A program made the translations under genes and the position numbers. DNA of 10,343 nucleotides from Bacteroidota bacterium (GTDB lineage: Bacteria; Bacteroidota; Bacteroidia; Bacteroidales; VadinHA17): assembly GCA_030593185.1 (NCBI GenBank), contig JAUVHQ010000056.1, positions 1-10,343 of the forward strand, given 5' to 3'. Positions 7,309 through 10,343 of this stretch are shown one piece after another. The notes below the pieces were generated by a model. It was not told the origin of the DNA and made no database searches. It was given only the letters and a program-made list of their open reading frames with translations. The number at the start of each line of letters is the position of its first letter. The first letter of the stretch is position 1.

Positions 7309-7773
7309 AAATCTTTCTCAATTTTCAGGTTTCAATGGTTTGCTCTGTTTAATCCTTTTTGTATTATTATGTTTGGGGCTGTTTCAAAAGAGAGTAATGG
7401 TTACGCTTCTTCTCTTTAGAGACTTTTGAGACGGCTCCTGGTTTTATATTCTACCGGTTATAAACATAATAAGCCTATACTTGTGCTCAATAAATATGCC
7501 AATGATTATAAATAAAACAAAATCAGGATAATAGCAAATATGGCATATCTGAGACTTCATTATTACTGTACGATATTGAAACAAATCATGTTCATTTCCG
7601 AACGATATATTTCAGGATTGACCCTTTTATTCAGACGATACAAAAGTTAAAACGTTACTAATAGTATTGTTGATTTTAATAAATGATTTTCGTAACTTGA
7701 TTTTATTTATTTTTTGAAATATTTTTTACCGGAGTAAATGGAATTATTATTAACAAATAAAAACTTTTCAGCC
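7309..7773. other. Divergent intergenic region between the DUF5916 gene and the S74 repeat protein
   Basis: This AT-rich region should hold the promoters of both flanking genes, but I find no convincing pair of boxes for either. It contains a 64-bp inverted-repeat element (7375-7438, listed separately). It also has an 8-bp inverted pair, ATATGCCA at 7494-7501 and TGGCATAT at 7541-7548, too short to interpret. A TATGTTTG matching the Bacteroidota -7 consensus TAnnTTTG lies on the plus strand at 7368-7375, without a well-spaced -33 TTTG. An in-frame ATG at 7738 with GGAG close by precedes the preferred S74-gene start. Confidence 0.55.
7375..7438 (+). repeat. 64-bp inverted-repeat element (16-bp arms)
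   Basis: GGGGCTGTTTCAAAAG (7375-7390) pairs along all 16 positions with CTTTTGAGACGGCTCC (7423-7438) if three G-U pairs are allowed in plus-strand RNA; on the minus strand those become A-C mismatches. The 32-nt interior has a smaller AGAG/CTCT pairing. It sits between divergent genes, so it is not an obvious terminator, and no T-tract follows. The arms look like terminal repeats of a small mobile element or a solo insertion-sequence remnant; no clear target duplication is visible. Confidence 0.65.
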
Positions 7774-10242
7774 ATGAAAACAAAACTCTTTTTGACTTTC
7801 ACCTTTTGCCTTTTGCCTTTTGCCTTCTCTTATTCCCAGGTTCCAATGGGCTTTAACTACCAGGCGGTAGTGAGGGATGCTCAGGGTGGTATTATTTCTG
7901 ACCAGAATGTTTCACTACAGATCAGTATACTTGAGGGCAGTGAAAGCGGGCCTCCTGTATATGTAGAAACCCACCAGGAAACAACAAATTCATTCGGACT
8001 GATAACCCTGGAAATAGGTAACGGTACAATGATAGCTGGTAATTTTCCGGCTATCGACTGGAGTGCAAATTCTTACTTTATGAAAATTGAACTGGATGCT
8101 GATGGAGGAACGGATTATCTACATATGGGAACCTCGCAGTTATTATCAGTTCCTTATGCATTAAATGCCGGTTCGGTAACATCGTTAAAAAGTTTGAGTA
8201 TTATGGAGCAAACCGGTCATGTTGCTGACTTAGCCCTTTTTGAGGTTAAGAACCAGGATGGAAATACTGTTTTTGCAGTGTATAATGAAGGTGTTAGGGT
8301 GTATGTAGATGATGATGAGGTTAAAGGTCTCAAAGGGGGTTTTGCTGTTGGAGGGTTTAGCTCGTCAAAGGGGATTACCAATGAATATCTCAGAGTTACT
8401 CCTGACAGTGTGAGAATTTACATTGACGAAACTATTTCCAAAGGGCTGAAAGGTGGTTTTGCTGTAGGCGGATTCAGTCCTGGTAAAGCAGGATCTGATA
8501 ATTTGATGCACCTGACACCGGATAACTATTTCATCGGGCATCAGAGTGGATCCTCGATCACTACCGGTGTGCACAATTCATTTTTTGGATATCAAAGTGG
8601 ATTATTAAATAATATAGGAAACAGGAACGTTTTTCTTGGGTACAAAACCGGGTATTCAAATACCGAAGGTAATTTCAATACATTTATAGGTAGCAATACC
8701 GGATACAGTAATACTAAAGGACTCTCGAATGTATTCATTGGTGACTCTTCAGGGTATGATAATACTATTGGTTCATATAATGTGTTTATGGGTAATCTTT
8801 CAGGGGTGCAGAATGATTCCGGGTACTATAATGTTTTTATTGGTGATTCGGCAGGATATTCAAATGTTGAAGGAAATCAGAATATTTTCATGGGTGTCGG
8901 CTCGGGTTTTTCTAATAAGTCCGGGGGACATAATGTTTTCCTCGGAGTAGAATCCGGAAGAAATAATACGGAAGGAACTGCTAATGTTATACTGGGTGAT
9001 TATGCCGGTCATCTTAATGATACAGGTGACTATAATATTTTTATTGGTGCCTCAAGCGGATATAGTAATATTGGAGGTAAATCTAATGTATTCCTGGGTA
9101 CTGCAGCTGGATATGATAATGATACGGGAAATTACAATATAATGATCGGTAACTGGAGCGGGGCAAAAAATACCAGTGGTAAATCTAATATTTTCATGGG
9201 TTATGCAGCCGGATATTCTAATACCACTGCAGACTGGAATGTAAGTATTGGAAACTTAACCGGATATTCAAACCAGGATGGTGAAAAAAATGTTTTCCTG
9301 GGAGCAGAATCCGGTTATTCGAATACTTCAGGCAGTAAAAATGTTTTTATAGGGAATCTCAGTGGCTATGCAAATATCGATGGAATCAGAAGTGTGTATG
9401 TTGGTGCAAGCTCCGGACAAAATAGTACGGATGCAGATTATAATGCCTTCTTTGGCAGTTATACGGGATACTTAAATACCACCGGTGCAAGAAATACTTT
9501 TATAGGGAATGAAGCAGGTTACAATAATACAACAGGTGGTTATAATGTTTATGTTGGACGGTTGGCAGGGTATACAAATTCAACAGGTGAGTATAATGTA
9601 TTTATCGGTAATGAAGCAGGTAGGTATGCAACCGGATCAAATTTATTGTATATCGATAATTCTTCAACAGCTTCTCCATTAATTTACGGTAATTTTTACG
9701 ACGATTATATCACCATCAATGGTACCCTAAATGTAAATGATCACAATATTCATATTTCTGATAACCCGGGAAGTGGTTTAACTCCATTATATTATTCTTA
9801 TCAGGGATTAACTGGTAGCACCACTAAACCATATGCATTTGCAATTAATGATGCACTGTGGGTTGCTACTTATGTGTGGGCAGATAATTATTATTATAAT
9901 TCAGATATTCGTTTTAAGAAAAACATACAGAACCTCGATAATGCATTATCGAAAGTAAATCAAATTCAGGGTATTTATTATGAACTTCAAGGTATTAATG
10001 AAGGATGGAACAAAACAGAATCTAATACTAAAGGGTCTAATACAGATAAAAGGGATATAGGATTTATTGCTCAAGATTTGGAAAAAGTTTTCCCGGAACT
10101 GGTTAGCACTGACGAGAAAGGGTACAAATCTGTAAGTTATGGAAAAATGACCCCCATTCTTCTTGAAGCAATTAAAGAACAGCAAAAAATGATCGAGGAA
10201 CTACAGGAACGGATTGCTGCTCTTGAAGAGAAAAATGAATAG
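7774..10242 (+). CDS. Secreted repeat protein with S74 intramolecular chaperone ('tail fiber domain-containing protein')
   Basis: I take the ATG at 7774 (822 residues) because it begins a clear signal peptide, MKTKLFLTFTFCLLPFAFSY; an in-frame ATG at 7738 would add 12 residues ahead of it. Residues about 23-135 are the Bacteroidota N-terminal domain found on such proteins (MGFNYQAVVRDAQG ... LLSVPYALNAG). Residues 174-251 are two tandem 39-residue units sharing KGLKGGFAVGGF. Residues 251-607 are 21 exact-length 17-residue repeats, consensus NVFIGxxSGYSNTxGxx, plus a 16-residue partial to 623. After a linker, residues 710-805 form a Peptidase_S74 domain opening SDIRFKKNI, and 792-822 is a coiled coil. 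Family knowledge: S74 chaperones trimerise β-helical or β-roll fibres and then cut themselves off between Ser and Asp; S710 and K715 match the Ser-Lys dyad. The 17-mers resemble YadA-head-like rolls, so a trimeric surface fibre or adhesin is inferred. No phage genes surround it. Confidence 0.88.
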   Translation: MKTKLFLTFTFCLLPFAFSYSQVPMGFNYQAVVRDAQGGIISDQNVSLQISILEGSESGPPVYVETHQETTNSFGLITLEIGNGTMIAGNFPAIDWSANSYFMKIELDADGGTDYLHMGTSQLLSVPYALNAGSVTSLKSLSIMEQTGHVADLALFEVKNQDGNTVFAVYNEGVRVYVDDDEVKGLKGGFAVGGFSSSKGITNEYLRVTPDSVRIYIDETISKGLKGGFAVGGFSPGKAGSDNLMHLTPDNYFIGHQSGSSITTGVHNSFFGYQSGLLNNIGNRNVFLGYKTGYSNTEGNFNTFIGSNTGYSNTKGLSNVFIGDSSGYDNTIGSYNVFMGNLSGVQNDSGYYNVFIGDSAGYSNVEGNQNIFMGVGSGFSNKSGGHNVFLGVESGRNNTEGTANVILGDYAGHLNDTGDYNIFIGASSGYSNIGGKSNVFLGTAAGYDNDTGNYNIMIGNWSGAKNTSGKSNIFMGYAAGYSNTTADWNVSIGNLTGYSNQDGEKNVFLGAESGYSNTSGSKNVFIGNLSGYANIDGIRSVYVGASSGQNSTDADYNAFFGSYTGYLNTTGARNTFIGNEAGYNNTTGGYNVYVGRLAGYTNSTGEYNVFIGNEAGRYATGSNLLYIDNSSTASPLIYGNFYDDYITINGTLNVNDHNIHISDNPGSGLTPLYYSYQGLTGSTTKPYAFAINDALWVATYVWADNYYYNSDIRFKKNIQNLDNALSKVNQIQGIYYELQGINEGWNKTESNTKGSNTDKRDIGFIAQDLEKVFPELVSTDEKGYKSVSYGKMTPILLEAIKEQQKMIEELQERIAALEEKNE
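7802..7822 (+). repeat. Heptamer CCTTTTG x3 within the signal-peptide codons
   Basis: CCTTTTG occurs at 7802-7808, 7809-7815 and 7816-7822, followed by a partial CCTT. Twenty-one bases equal seven codons, so the present frame is kept. Gain or loss of one unit would shift the frame of the S74 repeat protein at about residue 10-17, within the hydrophobic core of its signal peptide. Confidence 0.8.
8293..8526 (+). repeat. Tandem 117-bp (39-residue) coding duplication
   Basis: Unit one (8293-8409) and unit two (8410-8526) encode VRVYVD...KGLKGGFAVGGF...LRVTPDS and VRIYID...KGLKGGFAVGGF...MHLTPDN. The 12-residue core is identical in protein, while the DNA differs at several silent positions, so the duplication is old or under protein-level constraint. 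The last codon of unit two is the first Asn of the 17-residue repeat array. Confidence 0.9.
8524..9642 (+). repeat. 51-bp coding tandem array: 21 full 17-residue repeats plus one partial
   Basis: Units begin with Asn every 51 bases from 8524 (NYFIGHQSGSSITTGVH) to 9544 (NVYVGRLAGYTNSTGEY), with a 16-codon partial at 9595-9642; only unit 18 starts with Ser. The pattern is N-[VIT]-[FYV]-[ILMV]-G-x-x-[STA]-G-x-x-N-x-x-G-x-x. The Gly at position 5 is invariant and that at 9 nearly so. There are no gaps or insertions in 21 units. DNA copies differ widely at third positions, so selection on the fold, not recent expansion, keeps the pattern. Confidence 0.93.
9901..9918 (+). other. Predicted S74 self-cleavage site and catalytic dyad
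   Basis: Codons 710-715 encode S-D-I-R-F-K. In endosialidase-type S74 chaperones the chain is cut between this Ser and Asp, with the Ser and the Lys five residues later as the catalytic dyad. Both residues are present, so autoproteolysis releasing a roughly 112-residue C-terminal chaperone is expected (inference from the family). Confidence 0.75.
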
Positions 10243-10280
10243 AAGGACTCAGTTTCAACTGGATTTTAAAGTTTAAAAAT

Positions 10281-10316
10281 GGATTTTGCGAGGAGCGAAG
10301 TGACGAAGCAATCTCC
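10281..10316. repeat. Imperfect palindromic intergenic repeat, probably dispersed
   Basis: GGATTTTGC (10281-10289) faces GCAATCTCC (10308-10316), pairing at seven of nine positions. The interior contains CGAAG twice (CGAAGTGACGAAG, 10296-10308). From memory, strings very like its reverse complement (GATTGCTTCGTCACTTCGCT) recur between genes in many environmental genomes, including Bacteroidota; this was not searched. It starts 39 bases after the S74-protein stop codon and could also form a hairpin at the 3' end of that message, though no U-tract follows. Confidence 0.6.
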
Positions 10317-10343
10317 CAAAAACAACCAGAATGCCAAATAAAT

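Noticed and set aside
7130..7429. Plus-strand open frame of about 99 codons
   Set aside because: It overlaps the 5' end of the DUF5916 gene antisense and continues through the inverted-repeat element; the translation has no recognisable family features.
7667..7700. Possible promoter for the S74 gene (TTG at 7670-7672, 20-bp gap, TAACTTGA at 7693-7700)
   Set aside because: The -7 element misses two of six defined positions of TAnnTTTG, which is not better than chance in such AT-rich DNA. TATTTTTTG at 7708-7716 is one base too long and lacks a spaced -33 box.
7738..7773. ATG at 7738 as the true start of the S74 repeat protein
   Set aside because: It has a GGAG nearby, but only three bases away, and it would place 12 residues before a textbook signal peptide starting MKTKLF. 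I prefer 7774 but cannot exclude 7738.
8524..9642. Regular 51-bp periodicity resembling a CRISPR-like or satellite array
   Set aside because: The period is exactly 17 codons within an open reading frame, the DNA copies are diverged at third positions, and there is no repeat-spacer alternation; it is a protein repeat.
7774..10242. Prophage tail fibre locus
   Set aside because: The protein has a signal peptide and a Bacteroidota-specific N-terminal domain, and no other phage-like gene occurs in the window.
10252..10264. Short palindrome CAGTTTCAACTG after the S74 stop codon as a terminator
   Set aside because: The stem is only five base pairs with a two-base loop and no T-run follows.

Overview
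This looks like a chromosomal segment from a member of the Bacteroidota. It is AT-rich, and the proteins are types that recur in that phylum: a FadL/OmpP1-like barrel with a terminal Phe, an 800-residue double-FtsX permease, a CBM9-like/DUF5916 outer-membrane protein, a SiaC-family phosphoprotein, and a secreted S74 'tail fiber' protein starting with the phylum-typical MGFNYQAVVRD domain. Ribosome-binding sites are weak or absent, as is normal there. The order cannot be settled from sequence reading; a Bacteroidales/Marinilabiliales-type environmental organism is my guess.

Layout, left to right. (1) The 3' part of a FadL/OmpP1-like gene (+) runs in from the left edge to 995. It is followed by a strong hairpin terminator (1020-1056) that can also serve the convergent gene. 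(2) A small SiaC-family gene (-, 1067-1483). (3) A 487-bp gene-free stretch packed with short tandem repeats of 7, 8 and 12 bp. (4) A MacB/FtsX-type ABC permease (-, 1971-4397). (5) A 271-bp gap with an imperfect palindrome and pyrimidine-rich octamer and 17-bp repeats. (6) A CBM9-like/DUF5916 outer-membrane protein (-, 4669-7308). (7) A divergent intergenic region containing a 64-bp inverted-repeat element. (8) A large secreted repeat protein (+, 7774-10242) with about 21.9 copies of a 17-residue repeat and a self-cleaving S74 chaperone domain. (9) A short tail holding another imperfect palindrome that looks like a dispersed genomic repeat.

The theme is the cell envelope: four of five genes encode membrane or secreted proteins. 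They do not form an obvious pathway. The three minus-strand genes point the same way but are separated by 271 and 487 bp of repeat-rich DNA, so a single operon is unlikely. The permease has no ATPase or adaptor beside it, and the SiaC protein has no SiaA/SiaB/SiaD partner here.

I do not see a clearly new multi-gene system. The most interesting items are the S74 repeat protein, with a heptamer tract inside its signal-peptide codons and 51-bp units that could change copy number, and the unusual density and variety of short tandem and palindromic repeats between genes.
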